The notes: generated by a model from the letters alone, not told the origin. 64,000 nt of DNA from an uncultured Saccharospirillaceae bacterium (GCA_947503895.1 CANNFT010000005.1:186001-250000), one strand, 5' to 3'; positions 41,071-50,844 are shown, counted from the first letter of the stretch. Made by a program: numbers and translations.

Positions 41071-43369
41071 CCTTATATTGAATCACCGATGGAAGGTGCT
41101 CCTTCTCTGGATGATTTTAATTGTCCTATTCGGAATGGGATTAGGAAAAATAGGTTTTTCGTCAGATTATCGTGTGTTTTTTGGCGAGGATAATCCGGAA
41201 TTAATTTCCTTCACCACCATGCAAGAGACATTTGATAGCTCTGACAACGTACTTATCGCTGTTACGCCTAAACAAGGTGGTACGGTATTTAATGAACAAG
41301 CACTCAAAGCTATTCAAGATATTACTGAGCAAGCCTGGCAAATTCCCTACTCTAGTCGAGTCGACTCCCTAACCAATTATCAATATAGCCATGCAGAAGG
41401 TGACGACCTAATGGTCGCGGACTTGGTGGGCAAAGATGATTTAAACACCCGTGCCATGATGTTAGCAAAAGAACGGGCATTGTCAGAGAAGCAATTGGTG
41501 AACCGTCTTGTATCGGAGAGCGGTGATGTCGGGGCCATTAATGTTACCGTGCGCTTACCTGGAAAAATGCGGGAGGCGGAAGTACCGGAAGTCGGTGTAT
41601 ACGTGAATGAAATGATGGCCAACGTGCGCGAACTGCATCCTGACATGGATTTTCATGTTAGCGGTCAAATTATGATGAATAACACGCTGGTGGAGGCCAG
41701 CCAATTTGATATGGGGGTATTATTTCCCATCACTTTACTGATTATCATCATTGGAACTGGGCTATTTGTTCGCGGTGTTTCAGCGACCTTTGGTGTCATG
41801 CTGGTGATTATCATGTCCATCGTGAGCGCAATCGGTATTACGGGCTGGCTGGGTATTCAAATGACACCGCCCTCTGCATCAGCACCCACGATTATACTGA
41901 CCTTAGTGGTTGCAGATTGTATGCATATATTAAGCACCTATTTTTATAATCTACGCAAAGGCTTATCCTCGATCGCGGCCATGCAAGACAGCCTTGAATT
42001 AAATTTCAAAGCCGTGCTCATTACAACCGTCACGACGGTCATGGGTTTCTTAACATTAAACTTTTCAGACTCACCGCCGTTTCGTGACCTTGGAAACATC
42101 ACCGCCATGGGGGTCATCGCGGCCTTCGCATTGTCGGTGAGTTTTTTACCCGCTTTAATTACGTTATTACCTGCAAGAAAAAGGAAAGCTTCAACTTCAA
42201 ATAGAAATCTGTCCGAACGCTACGTTGCTTGGCTATCAAAAAATACTATATCGATTTCCGCTGGGTTAGTGGTCGTGACGTTATTTATGGCTTGGGCGCT
42301 GCCTAAAAATACCATCGATGATAATTTTTATGATTACTTTGGCGAGCATTTTGAAACGCGACAGGCCAATGACTTTATATTTGAGAACCTAACGGGTATT
42401 GCTACGCTGGAATATAAAATCAACAGTCAAAAAGAAATGGGGATTGCGGAACCCGAATTTTTGAAAAATATTGCTGACTTCGCAGCTTGGTATGAATCTC
42501 AGCCTGAGGTTTATAACGTGAATGTCATAACGGATACCTTTAAGCGATTAAACAAAAATATGCACGCGGATGACGAAGCTTGGAATCGACTACCTGAAGA
42601 CCGTGAACTAGCCGCTCAATACCTCCTGCTGTATGAAATGTCATTGCCGTTTGGACTGAGTTTAGATAACCAATTAATGACAGATAAATCGGCCACTCGA
42701 ATGGTAGTGACGTTACGAAAGGGTCCGAGCAGTCAATTGCTGCGCCTTGACGATGCGGCGCAAGCTTGGTTGCAAGAGAAAGGCATGGGCGAGTCAGTGA
42801 GTGCCGGTGTTAGTCCAGATATGATGTTTGCAAAAATTGGCTATCGTAACAATCGTGCGCTTCTGTGGGGTGCTTTTATCGCTTTGGTCGTGATTTCAAT
42901 TACATTAATGGTGGTATTCAGAGATGTTAAAATCGGTTTCATTTCTTTAATACCCAATTTATATCCAGCTGGTATTGCATTTGCCATTTGGGGATTGGCG
43001 ATTGGTGAGGTGGGATTAAGTCTATCGGTCGTGGGCACGATGACATTGGGTATTGTGGTTGATGACACCGTGCATTTCTTAAATAAGTATATGCATGCGA
43101 CGCGGGAACTGGGGCACAAAAGCGTTAAAGCCATTAGTTATGCGTTTGAAACGGTTGGGCCAGCCATATTCGGTACCACGTTGATCTTAGCTTTAGGGTT
43201 TATGGTATTGGCGATGTCACCGTTTAGGCTTAACAGTGATATGGGTCTCATGACGGCCATTACCATCACCATTGCGCTGTTGCTAGATTTTATTGTACTC
43301 CCCGCTTTGTTATTGATATTTGATCGTAAATGGACGCCTGAAACGCAAGACGCTTTGGCGACAAGCTAA
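41051..43369 (+). CDS. RND/MMPL-family exporter
   Basis: The 772-aa inner-membrane protein is built of two halves, each with one N-terminal span, a large periplasmic loop and a cluster of five spans. The motif GIVVDDTVHFLNKY in the second half is the RND proton-relay region. The sequence (SDYRVFFGEDNPEL after the first span) is of the MMPL/HpnN type, which moves lipids and other hydrophobic molecules, not the AcrB multidrug type. It starts inside the end of the HAD gene, after AAAGGA. It is the last gene of the AvrD operon. Confidence 0.9.
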   Translation: MLKQYSSLILNHRWKVLLLWMILIVLFGMGLGKIGFSSDYRVFFGEDNPELISFTTMQETFDSSDNVLIAVTPKQGGTVFNEQALKAIQDITEQAWQIPYSSRVDSLTNYQYSHAEGDDLMVADLVGKDDLNTRAMMLAKERALSEKQLVNRLVSESGDVGAINVTVRLPGKMREAEVPEVGVYVNEMMANVRELHPDMDFHVSGQIMMNNTLVEASQFDMGVLFPITLLIIIIGTGLFVRGVSATFGVMLVIIMSIVSAIGITGWLGIQMTPPSASAPTIILTLVVADCMHILSTYFYNLRKGLSSIAAMQDSLELNFKAVLITTVTTVMGFLTLNFSDSPPFRDLGNITAMGVIAAFALSVSFLPALITLLPARKRKASTSNRNLSERYVAWLSKNTISISAGLVVVTLFMAWALPKNTIDDNFYDYFGEHFETRQANDFIFENLTGIATLEYKINSQKEMGIAEPEFLKNIADFAAWYESQPEVYNVNVITDTFKRLNKNMHADDEAWNRLPEDRELAAQYLLLYEMSLPFGLSLDNQLMTDKSATRMVVTLRKGPSSQLLRLDDAAQAWLQEKGMGESVSAGVSPDMMFAKIGYRNNRALLWGAFIALVVISITLMVVFRDVKIGFISLIPNLYPAGIAFAIWGLAIGEVGLSLSVVGTMTLGIVVDDTVHFLNKYMHATRELGHKSVKAISYAFETVGPAIFGTTLILALGFMVLAMSPFRLNSDMGLMTAITITIALLLDFIVLPALLLIFDRKWTPETQDALATS

Positions 43370-43379
43370 AGAGCAGAAA

Positions 43380-43423
43380 TAAAAACGCTCAGAAGCGATA
43401 GAGACGGCTTCTGAGCGTTTTTG
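43380..43423 (+). terminator. terminator of the AvrD-like operon
   Basis: AAAACGCTCAGAAGC pairs with GCTTCTGAGCGTTTT, ending in a T run, 10 bp after the exporter gene. Confidence 0.88.
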
Positions 43424-43576
43424 AATCTAGATTTTTTTTGATGCATAAAGTAATGCTAGACTTCCCTAAATAACGACCCATGTTAGCTGTAAAATGACAG
43501 TGTACGATCATGCATTCGTATTTCGTCATAAAGCATGAAGGGTGATATAGAAATAAATGTCTAGCATTATGCTCGA

Positions 43577-44512
43577 TTAATTATTGTCAGCCCAGAATGG
43601 CGTCCCAAATACAACTTTTATTTTATTGTCTGATAGTTTTGGGTCTGTATGATTCGCTTTTGCAGATCGTTTATCATAATCTTGTGCAACACGAACAACA
43701 TCCTCTAGCGTCGTGATTTCACATTGAATATCACTTTCCTGCATCATACCGTTCGTTTTAACCGTTGTGTTAGATTGGTCGGCGGGCCAGAAATTAATGA
43801 CTTCTGGGGATCCTGATGTCTCATCAATTTCGCCAGTGGCCATCATTACATGAATCGCATTACGGTCATCCTTATCTGTGATAATAATAAGATCCCCTTT
43901 TTGTATGTTTTTCCCGTTGCCATCGGAACTACCAAATATGCAGCTACAGCAATTCGATGATGGTGGTTCATAATCTGTACTGTCATTTATTAAAATTGAA
44001 GGAAAAACATAATTCATGCCAATTCCTTCTAGTCGAGCAGAAGCGTTATAGTTTTTAGTATCGCAATGTTGAAACAGCTCATCAGTATTGGATGAATTTG
44101 CTAAGGCGCCCATGATAAATGGCGTCCAACAAGGTCCGCTAAAATTGTTTAGGTGATTGGATGTATTGTTTTTTAAAAAATCATCAGGCTTTTCACTTAT
44201 CCCATTTAATGAAAAGTCAGATCCATCGTTGGTCCAAGTATATTCATTGCCCACCATATTGTTGCTGACCCAATTAAATACATTGTCTTTGGTCGGCCCC
44301 GTAGACTTTTGTGATTCAATTGAACTGACGCTATTTATTTGGCTAGGATTAAGTGAAATTTCTTGTTTGCTTGTTTTAATGGATGAGTTTTTAGATTTTT
44401 CATCCGATACTTCTATTTTTGACTCTATTTGAAGTTCTATTGGTTCGTTCTGAACTTGGACTGTATTTAAATTCGATGATATTTTAGTGCCGGTCTGCGG
44501 TATAGTGTTCAT
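43577..44512 (-). CDS. candidate type III secreted effector with cysteine-protease-like residues
   Basis: The 311-aa protein starts with ~75 residues rich in Ser, Gln, Asn, Ile and Thr with no defined fold, typical of type III secretion signals and chaperone-binding regions. A folded domain follows in which Cys128 (FSGPCWTPFIMGAL), His221 (AIHVMMATGE) and Asn240 or Asp245 (VINFWPADQ) occur in the order of papain/NlpC-type peptidases; this catalytic reading is inference. A Cys-rich patch (NCCSC, 188-191) is also present. It lies 10 bp downstream of a CesT-like chaperone. No family is recognised. It is AT-rich. Confidence 0.6.
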   Translation of the reverse strand: MNTIPQTGTKISSNLNTVQVQNEPIELQIESKIEVSDEKSKNSSIKTSKQEISLNPSQINSVSSIESQKSTGPTKDNVFNWVSNNMVGNEYTWTNDGSDFSLNGISEKPDDFLKNNTSNHLNNFSGPCWTPFIMGALANSSNTDELFQHCDTKNYNASARLEGIGMNYVFPSILINDSTDYEPPSSNCCSCIFGSSDGNGKNIQKGDLIIITDKDDRNAIHVMMATGEIDETSGSPEVINFWPADQSNTTVKTNGMMQESDIQCEITTLEDVVRVAQDYDKRSAKANHTDPKLSDNKIKVVFGTPFWADNN

Positions 44513-44522
44513 GGTATCACCT

Positions 44523-45008
44523 TTATATTTTCATTTGGTTTAGTGGGTTTGCCATGCTTAATCCCGTCTCTGTATTTAACATGGGTTTTATATTTTTTAG
44601 TTCGTCTTCAAATTCATTTTTAAACACCTTGGCATTTGATATGAAGTTGTTAATCATGTTGGTAAGACGTGCTTCATCTAAATCAAACGTGCTGTATCGA
44701 TAGTTGAAAAATATCTTTTTTCGACGGGGGCAAATACTAATCGTGCCGCCAGTGCGTGCCTCGCCAAGATGATTATATTCAAGACACTGCTGAAGCAATG
44801 AAAGTGCTAGCGGTTCGTCAGACGGTAAGGGTTCCATTTCAGCTGATAGGTAAAACCAATCCGTTTCACTTGGGACAGTTATATCAATCCAAAGATCAGA
44901 TTCTTTGATTCTAAGTTCTCCAGCATCATCAAGCTGAAATTGAGCAATGCCGTTTGCTTTTCCGATATTTAATAGCCATTGATTCACTTTATCTATTTGT
45001 TGAGTCAT
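44523..45008 (-). CDS. CesT-like type III secretion chaperone
   Basis: The 161-aa acidic protein has the layout of class I secretion chaperones: an N-terminal helix (VNQWLLNIGKANGI), paired beta strands (LWIDITVPSETDWFYLSAEM), a central LALSLLQQCLEYNHL helix, and further strands and a C-terminal helix (LTNMINNFISNAKVFKNEFE). These dimers bind the N-terminus of a cognate effector and keep it export-competent. The effector gene directly follows, the normal order. No secretion apparatus genes lie in the window. Confidence 0.8.
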   Translation of the reverse strand: MTQQIDKVNQWLLNIGKANGIAQFQLDDAGELRIKESDLWIDITVPSETDWFYLSAEMEPLPSDEPLALSLLQQCLEYNHLGEARTGGTISICPRRKKIFFNYRYSTFDLDEARLTNMINNFISNAKVFKNEFEDELKNIKPMLNTETGLSMANPLNQMKI

Positions 45009-45562
45009 TTAACCCTCTGCTTAAGTATTATTTGCCTAATGTATTTAGGTTATAGAGCGTACAACACCATCATCCGCTTGAACGCAGTGCGTATCTATCC
45101 AGAATCCATGACCAAATGAGAGCGAAAATTAAGTATGAGTAGTCAACTCAAAATATTGTTATTCATATTAAATTTACGTCTACATGTTTTGATGCACGGG
45201 TAACTGCGGAATGGTACTTCCTCTTCAATCTCGCTGCGATTCGGTTTATGGATGGTTACTGTTTAATGACCTTTCGAAAACAAAAGGCCAAGGGTGTTGT
45301 GGTCGCATCCGTAAATATTCAGTAACCCATCAGCTTGTAAGGTTGCCTAACAGCATAATGAAAAGGGCTGTATTAAGAATGCAATGCCGCTGATATTGAA
45401 TTGAATGGAGAGCGATGTATGCATCGTTCAGTGGGGTGCTATCAGTAGATATGCTCTACTAAAGGAAAGTGGGGCCGTAAAAGATTCATAATAGAATGAA
45501 GCTTTTAGCCCATAAGGTTTGATTCTGGGTAGAAATTATGTGAATTTTTTCAATCGGCATGC
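45009..45562. other. intergenic region without a recognised gene
   Basis: About 550 bp upstream of the chaperone gene and downstream of serA. A 60-codon plus-strand frame at 45211 looks random. The chaperone promoter should lie here on the minus strand, but none is clear. Confidence 0.5.
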
Positions 45563-45610
45563 AATAAAAAACCGCTCAGATTCGTTTTGAATAACGATTC
45601 ATGAGCGGTT
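45563..45610 (-). terminator. serA terminator
   Basis: AACCGCTCA (45570-45578) pairs with TGAGCGGTT (45602-45610) around a 23-nt loop. On the minus strand a run of T follows the stem. Confidence 0.7.
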
Positions 45611-45668
45611 CGAAGTCCGTCAAACACTATCCTGAATATAGGATGCCGTTCAGAGGGATTTTATTAAA

Positions 45669-46898
45669 TTAAAACAAAACGCGAGCTCGAATCGTGCCTT
45701 CCACTTCTTTCACTTTCTCTAACGCCAGTTCCCCAGCAGAGGCCTCTACATCAATGACGACATAGCCGATATCTGCGCTGGTTTGTAAAAACTGACCTAA
45801 AATATTGATGTTGTTTTCTGCAAAAATCGTGTTGATGGCATTCAGCACACCTGGAACATTTTTGTGAATGTGCAGGATTCTGTGGAATTCACCGTGCTGA
45901 GGCAGTGCGACTTCTGGGAAGTTAACTGCTGATAGCGTGGTGCCCGTGTCAGAATAAGTGGCAATTTTTTCGCCCACTTCTTTACCGATGTTGGCTTGCG
46001 CCTCTTGCGTTGATCCACCTACATGTGGGGTGAGGATGACATTATCCAAACCGCGCAGTTCAGAGACAAACTCGTCATCGTTACCTTTAGGCTCCACAGG
46101 GAAAACGTCGACCGCAGCGCCTGCAATATGACCGCTCTTAATCGCATTGGCGAGCGCAGGAATATCCACGACGGTGCCGCGAGCGGCATTAATGAACAGC
46201 GAGCCTTTTTTCATTTGAGCGAATTCTTTTTCACCCATCATATTTTTCGTGTCAGGTGTTTGCGGTACATGCAAAGAAACAATATCGGCTTTGGCGAACA
46301 ACTCTTCCATGGACTCCACTTGAACCGCATTGCCAAGGGGTAACTTGGTGACCACATCATAGAAGAACACTTTCATGCCTAAACTTTCGGCTAAAACAGA
46401 AAGCTGAGTACCGATGCTGCCATAGCCGACGATTCCCAATGCTTTGCCTCGGATCTCGTAGCTGCCAACCGCGGACTTCATCCAGCCACCACGATGACAA
46501 ACTGCGTTCTTTTCAGGAATGCCACGTAGCATAAGAATCGCTTCGCCTAATACCAGTTCGGCTACCGAGCGGGTATTGGAATAGGGCGCATTAAAGACCG
46601 GAATACCGCGTTTAGCCGCCGCATCTAGGTCAACTTGGTTGGTGCCAATACAGAAGCAGCCGACACCGATGAGTTTTTCGGCTGCTGCAAAGACTTCTTC
46701 CGTTAACTGAGTGCGGGAGCGGATACCGATAAAATGAGCATCTTTCACTTTGTTCAGTAGATCATCGCCTGACAATGCAGTCTTAATATATTCGATATTG
46801 GAATAGCCAGCAGCGTTCAGCGTGTCTAGAGCGGACTGGTGTACACCTTCCAGTAGCAGGATACGAATTTTGCTTTTATCCAAAGAGGTATCAGTCAT
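45669..46898 (-). CDS. serA: D-3-phosphoglycerate dehydrogenase
   Basis: SerA is the first enzyme of serine synthesis, also able to reduce 2-oxoglutarate to D-2-hydroxyglutarate. The 409-aa product (E. coli 410) has the split catalytic domain (IRILLLEGVHQSALDTL; GVGCFCIGTNQVDL), the Rossmann motif GIVGYGSIGTQL, catalytic Arg/Glu/His (NAARGTVVD, DVFPVEP, TPHVGGST) and a C-terminal ACT domain (HIHKNVPGVLNAINTIFAEN) for serine feedback. It is divergent from a D-2-hydroxyglutarate dehydrogenase, its metabolic partner. Confidence 0.96.
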   Translation of the reverse strand: MTDTSLDKSKIRILLLEGVHQSALDTLNAAGYSNIEYIKTALSGDDLLNKVKDAHFIGIRSRTQLTEEVFAAAEKLIGVGCFCIGTNQVDLDAAAKRGIPVFNAPYSNTRSVAELVLGEAILMLRGIPEKNAVCHRGGWMKSAVGSYEIRGKALGIVGYGSIGTQLSVLAESLGMKVFFYDVVTKLPLGNAVQVESMEELFAKADIVSLHVPQTPDTKNMMGEKEFAQMKKGSLFINAARGTVVDIPALANAIKSGHIAGAAVDVFPVEPKGNDDEFVSELRGLDNVILTPHVGGSTQEAQANIGKEVGEKIATYSDTGTTLSAVNFPEVALPQHGEFHRILHIHKNVPGVLNAINTIFAENNINILGQFLQTSADIGYVVIDVEASAGELALEKVKEVEGTIRARVLF

Positions 46899-47133
46899 CT
46901 TAATGCACCTATTGTCTCTAATTTGCGTCTATACGCAGTAAGTAAGTCTTCACTTATTGAGGGTTCTATTAACACGATATAAGCTTAATCTATACTGAGA
47001 ATAAACGAGCCTTGAATTCTCAGTCCTCAATTTGAAGGCGCGTATGGTATCATAATCGCCTTTGATTGAAGCCCCTCACTGCTGCAAAAGTATGCAACTA
47101 CAATTGCAGCTCGTTCATATTGGAACCTAGTAT

Positions 47134-48528
47134 ATGAGTCAGTCAGCCGTCATCAGTCGATTGCAAGGCATCGTCGGACCCGACAAAGTCAAAACCGACG
47201 CCGAAAGTCTTGAGACCTTTGGTAAGGACTGGACTAAGATTTATCCGCCGAAGCCCACCGCCATCGTTTTCCCAAAAACCACAGAACAAGTCGCCGATAT
47301 CGTTAAGTTGGCCAATGAGTTGTCTTTCGCCGTGGTGCCATCGGGTGGTCGTACAGGATTGAGTGCGGGGGCGGTGGCTGCTAACGGCGAAGTGGTCGTC
47401 GCAATGGATCACATGAACAGTTTGTCGGATTTTAACGCCACAGATCGTACCGTCCGCTGTGGCGCGGGTGTGATCACGGAGCAGTTGCAAGTTTTTGCGC
47501 AAGAAAATGGGCTGTATTACGCGGTGGATTTTGCTTCAGCAGGTTCCAGCCAAATAGGTGGAAATATCGGCACGAATGCTGGCGGTATTAAAGTCATCAA
47601 ATACGGCATGACTCGTGACTGGGTTGCTGGCATGACGGTGGTCACGGGCAAAGGTGATATTCTTGAATTAAATAAAGACTTGGTGAAAAACAATACCGGT
47701 TACGACATGCGACAGCTGTTTATTGGTGGTGAAGGCACCCTCGGTATTGTGACAGAAGCCACGATGCGACTAGCGCGCCCTCCCAAAAACCTCCATGTTC
47801 TGGTGCTCGGAGTGTCGGAATTAGAGGCTGTCATGCACGTATTAAATACCTATCAGAGTAAAATGGATTTAACTGCATTTGAGTTCTTTTCTGATAAGGC
47901 CATGCGCAAGGTACTAGCCCGAGGGGATGTACCTGCCCCCTTTGAAACACAGTCGGAATATTATGCACTCTTAGAATTTGAAGCGATCAGCGACAGCGAT
48001 ATAGATTTAGCTATGGAGTTATTCGAATACTGTGTTGAACAAGAGTGGGTGTTGGACGGTGTTATTTCGCAAAGTGAAACGCAAGCCAAGAATTTATGGC
48101 GATTAAGAGAAGATATTTCAGAAACGATTTCCGAGTGGACACCTTATAAAAATGACATCAGCGTCGTGGTGTCCAAAGTGCCACCATTTTTACATGAAAT
48201 CGAATCGGTCGTGAATGATGCCTACCCTGATTTCGAAATCATTTGGTTTGGGCATATTGGTGATGGCAATCTTCATTTAAATATACTCAAGCCCGACGAT
48301 TTAGACAAAACCATTTTCTTTGAAAAATGTGCAGAAGTCAGTAAATGGGTTTTCGAAATAGTCGAGAAATATAAAGGATCGGTTTCTGCCGAGCATGGTG
48401 TCGGCATGACGAAAAAGCCATACCTAGAATACACGCGCTCTGCTGTTGAAATAGAATATATGAAAGCGCTAAAGCTGGTATTCGATCCAAATAATGTCAT
48501 GAACCCTGGAAAAATCATCGACTTATAG
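47134..48528 (+). CDS. FAD-linked D-2-hydroxyglutarate dehydrogenase
   Basis: The 464-aa FAD-binding protein of the vanillyl-alcohol-oxidase superfamily has the FAD motif VPSGGRTGLSAGAV and GGNIGTNAGG, plus the C-terminal FAD_oxidase_C domain (FGHIGDGNLHLN, SAEHGVGMTKKPYL). In pseudomonads the enzyme next to serA oxidises D-2-hydroxyglutarate made by SerA and so drives serine synthesis (established). The divergent placement here supports the same role. A terminator follows. Confidence 0.9.
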   Translation: MSQSAVISRLQGIVGPDKVKTDAESLETFGKDWTKIYPPKPTAIVFPKTTEQVADIVKLANELSFAVVPSGGRTGLSAGAVAANGEVVVAMDHMNSLSDFNATDRTVRCGAGVITEQLQVFAQENGLYYAVDFASAGSSQIGGNIGTNAGGIKVIKYGMTRDWVAGMTVVTGKGDILELNKDLVKNNTGYDMRQLFIGGEGTLGIVTEATMRLARPPKNLHVLVLGVSELEAVMHVLNTYQSKMDLTAFEFFSDKAMRKVLARGDVPAPFETQSEYYALLEFEAISDSDIDLAMELFEYCVEQEWVLDGVISQSETQAKNLWRLREDISETISEWTPYKNDISVVVSKVPPFLHEIESVVNDAYPDFEIIWFGHIGDGNLHLNILKPDDLDKTIFFEKCAEVSKWVFEIVEKYKGSVSAEHGVGMTKKPYLEYTRSAVEIEYMKALKLVFDPNNVMNPGKIIDL

Positions 48529-48533
48529 CGCTT

Positions 48534-48569
48534 AAAAAGCGTGAGTACCTGTGGGGCTCGCGCTTTTTA
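48534..48569 (+). terminator. intrinsic terminator after the hydroxyglutarate dehydrogenase gene
   Basis: AAAAAGCGTGAG pairs with CTCGCGCTTTTT (one G-T pair), ending in a T run, with an 11-nt loop. Confidence 0.75.
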
Positions 48570-48592
48570 ATACGCCAAGTAAAGGAATATCT

Positions 48593-49252
48593 ATGTTTCG
48601 ACATCAATATGTATCCGGTGATGCCATCGACTTACCGGTGGGTAAAGTCGTCTGCGTTGGGCGAAATTATGTTGAGCATGTCAAAGAGCTCAATAATGAA
48701 ATGCCAACAGAGCCCCTGCTTTTTATAAAACCGAGCACAGCGGTCGTCACCTTAGAAGATGCCTTTTCGATTCCTCAAAATCGTGGTGCGGTTCATCATG
48801 AAGTGGAAATTGCTATTTTAATTGGCCAAAAGGTTTCGTCCATTTCAGAAGCATCTGCTTGGCAATTTGTTCGAGGTGTGGGCATCGCATTAGACCTCAC
48901 GCTGCGAGATGTTCAATCTCGCTTAAAAGAAAAAGGCCACCCTTGGGAGCAAGCAAAAGCATTTGATGGTGCTTGCCCATTGTCGCGTTGGTTGCCCGTT
49001 TCTGAAATATCGAATCGAGACAATATCGAGATTCAATTAATGCGTAATGGTGTGCTACAGCAGAAAGGCGCTAGCCAGCAAATGATTACGGCGATACCGA
49101 CATTAATGGCTTACATCAGTCAGTACTTCACACTCGAGCCTGGGGATATTGTACTTACCGGCACCCCGGCGGGTGTTGGTCCATTAGAAAGCGGTGATAC
49201 GCTCGTGACTGAATTAAACAACCAGTATCAGGTGGAAACGTCAGTCATTTAG
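48593..49252 (+). CDS. fumarylacetoacetate hydrolase-family protein
   Basis: The 219-aa product has family motifs CVGRNYVEHVKELN, PLLFIKPSTAV, HHEVEIAILIG (metal-binding Glu residues) and GDIVLTGTPAGVGPL. It resembles fumarylpyruvate hydrolase / YcgM-type acylpyruvases, which cleave C-C bonds in dicarbonyl acids or act as oxaloacetate tautomerases/decarboxylases. ATG 48593 with AAAGGA upstream is chosen; the frame from 48551 would begin within the terminator. Confidence 0.9.
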   Translation: MFRHQYVSGDAIDLPVGKVVCVGRNYVEHVKELNNEMPTEPLLFIKPSTAVVTLEDAFSIPQNRGAVHHEVEIAILIGQKVSSISEASAWQFVRGVGIALDLTLRDVQSRLKEKGHPWEQAKAFDGACPLSRWLPVSEISNRDNIEIQLMRNGVLQQKGASQQMITAIPTLMAYISQYFTLEPGDIVLTGTPAGVGPLESGDTLVTELNNQYQVETSVI

Positions 49253-49303
49253 AGTTTGACGTGTTAGCCACCGATTATTTCGTACACATGAGAAGGTTAA
49301 AAT

Positions 49304-49489
49304 ATGGGTTTGCTCGATTGGTTTAAAAAGCCACTAAATTGGTGGTTGGGCATGCTACTGATCGTGAGTGGAACGGTATTGGTGCGAGGCATTGATGGCT
49401 GGGAAAGCTCAGTGCCGGTCGGGGCCATTTCCATATTTGTCGGTATCACTATGGTCGTATTCTTTGGCAAAGTGGATAAGGAATCGTAA
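49304..49489 (+). CDS. 61-aa two-span membrane protein
   Basis: The small protein has two hydrophobic segments (WWLGMLLIVSGTVLV and VGAISIFVGITMVVFF) with basic ends and a GAAGG ribosome binding site upstream. It lies 51 bp after the hydrolase gene on the same strand. No family is recognised. Confidence 0.6.
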   Translation: MGLLDWFKKPLNWWLGMLLIVSGTVLVRGIDGWESSVPVGAISIFVGITMVVFFGKVDKES

Positions 49490-49827
49490 CGCGATAACGG
49501 TATGGTGCACGTCTCGGTCACCAGCCTCGTCCAATTCCGATGAGTCTCACCACGCTGATTAGCCGTAGGATGCAGGCTAATCGGCACCGGTATGATTTAT
49601 ATCTCTGCACTCAATGCTATGTTCATTGAGTGGTTTCTGATTTTAATTCCCCAATGATCTCAGACAATAAAGTGCGAATAGCATTTGCTGGAAATGTGCT
49701 TTGATTGAAGGATAAAGCAAAGGCATGTAGACATGCTCAGAGACGAGAAAATAAAACGGAAGAGACTTAATTCTAATCGCTTCTCACTCGAAGGATTAGA
49801 ATTAAGGAGTTAACGGCAATTAATAAA
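49490..49827. other. intergenic region without a recognised gene
   Basis: About 340 bp between the small membrane protein and the 3' end of rpiA. Nothing was recognised. Confidence 0.45.
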
Positions 49828-49850
49828 AATTAACCGCTATTTTGCGGTTA
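49828..49850 (-). terminator. rpiA terminator overlapping its stop codon
   Basis: AACCGC (49832-49837) and GCGGTT (49844-49849) form a stem around the end of the gene, followed on the minus strand by AATTTTT. The TAG stop lies inside the hairpin. Confidence 0.65.
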
Positions 49851-50511
49851 TTTCTTTGACGCCATCGGCGGTGCCCATGAGTAAAACATCAGCCGGCCGT
49901 GCGGCAAATAATCCATTTGTCACGACACCCACAATATTGTTAATACGCTCTTCTAATGCAATCGCACTCTCAATGTTTAAGTTATGCACATCCAATATTA
50001 CGTTACCGTTGTCGGTGAGCACGCCTTGACGGTAAACGGGATCGCCACCGAGTTTAACAATTTCCCGAGCAACATAACTGCGAGCCATGGGAATGACTTC
50101 AATCGGGAGTGGAAAAGTCCCCAGCATATTGACCCATTTACTGTCATCAGCAATACAAATGAATTGATCGGCGCAAGCGGCAACGATTTTTTCGCGTGTC
50201 AGGGCAGCGCCACCCCCTTTAATGAGCTGAAGTTTGTCGTTCGTTTCGTCTGCGCCGTCTACGTAAAACGCAATAGGTCCGGCACCGTTCAAGTCGTAAA
50301 CAGGAATACCATGTTGTTTGAGTCGTTCGGCGGTGGCATCGGAGCTGGCGACAGCACCATCAAACATTTGCTTATGCTCAGCCAGAGCATCAATGAAGCA
50401 ATTTGCAGTGGAGCCGGTACCGACACCGATGATGCTGTTTTCTTCTAGATGTGGCTTGATGTAATCCACGGCAGCCTGTCCAACGGCGCGTTTCAGTTCA
50501 TCTTGGGTCAT
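49837..50511 (-). CDS. rpiA: ribose-5-phosphate isomerase A
   Basis: The enzyme interconverts ribose-5-phosphate and ribulose-5-phosphate in the pentose phosphate pathway. The 224-aa product (E. coli 219) has [31 protein letters not shown], the active-site [10 protein letters not shown] and [14 protein letters not shown] blocks. It is divergent from ilvA. It would supply pentose phosphate, the pool from which a xylulose-type sugar could come, but no link to the AvrD-like operon is implied by position. Confidence 0.96.
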   Translation of the reverse strand: MTQDELKRAVGQAAVDYIKPHLEENSIIGVGTGSTANCFIDALAEHKQMFDGAVASSDATAERLKQHGIPVYDLNGAGPIAFYVDGADETNDKLQLIKGGGAALTREKIVAACADQFICIADDSKWVNMLGTFPLPIEVIPMARSYVAREIVKLGGDPVYRQGVLTDNGNVILDVHNLNIESAIALEERINNIVGVVTNGLFAARPADVLLMGTADGVKEITAK

Positions 50512-50844
50512 GGGATGGGCTCTCTGATCTAAAGGGCAATGTCCACTCTCTTGCGTTGGGCTAAAGTCGAGTGCGCGTCAGTGAACAGATGAATAGCCAT
50601 ACAGGAGCGTTACTGGGTGCTGGTATGACTGAGCTTCTATCCGTCACGTACACAGCATGCTCAGTTAAGCCTTGCTGAGGGTGGAAACCTGCTATCGGGT
50701 TGCGAGTCTCTGGAACGGGCGAATTATAGTCAAATCGAGGCGTATTCCCCAAGCAAAAACCGTATTTTGTGTTTACAATGGCCAACCATTGCGAAATTTC
50801 TTCGCAGTGATAGATTTTTAAATAGCCAACTGATCGAGAGCCTC
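50512..50844. other. rpiA / ilvA divergent intergenic region
   Basis: About 330 bp carrying the promoters for both genes. The frame upstream of the ilvA start (50767-50844) is open but has no family similarity, so I treat it as leader. No attenuator or riboswitch was recognised. Confidence 0.5.
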
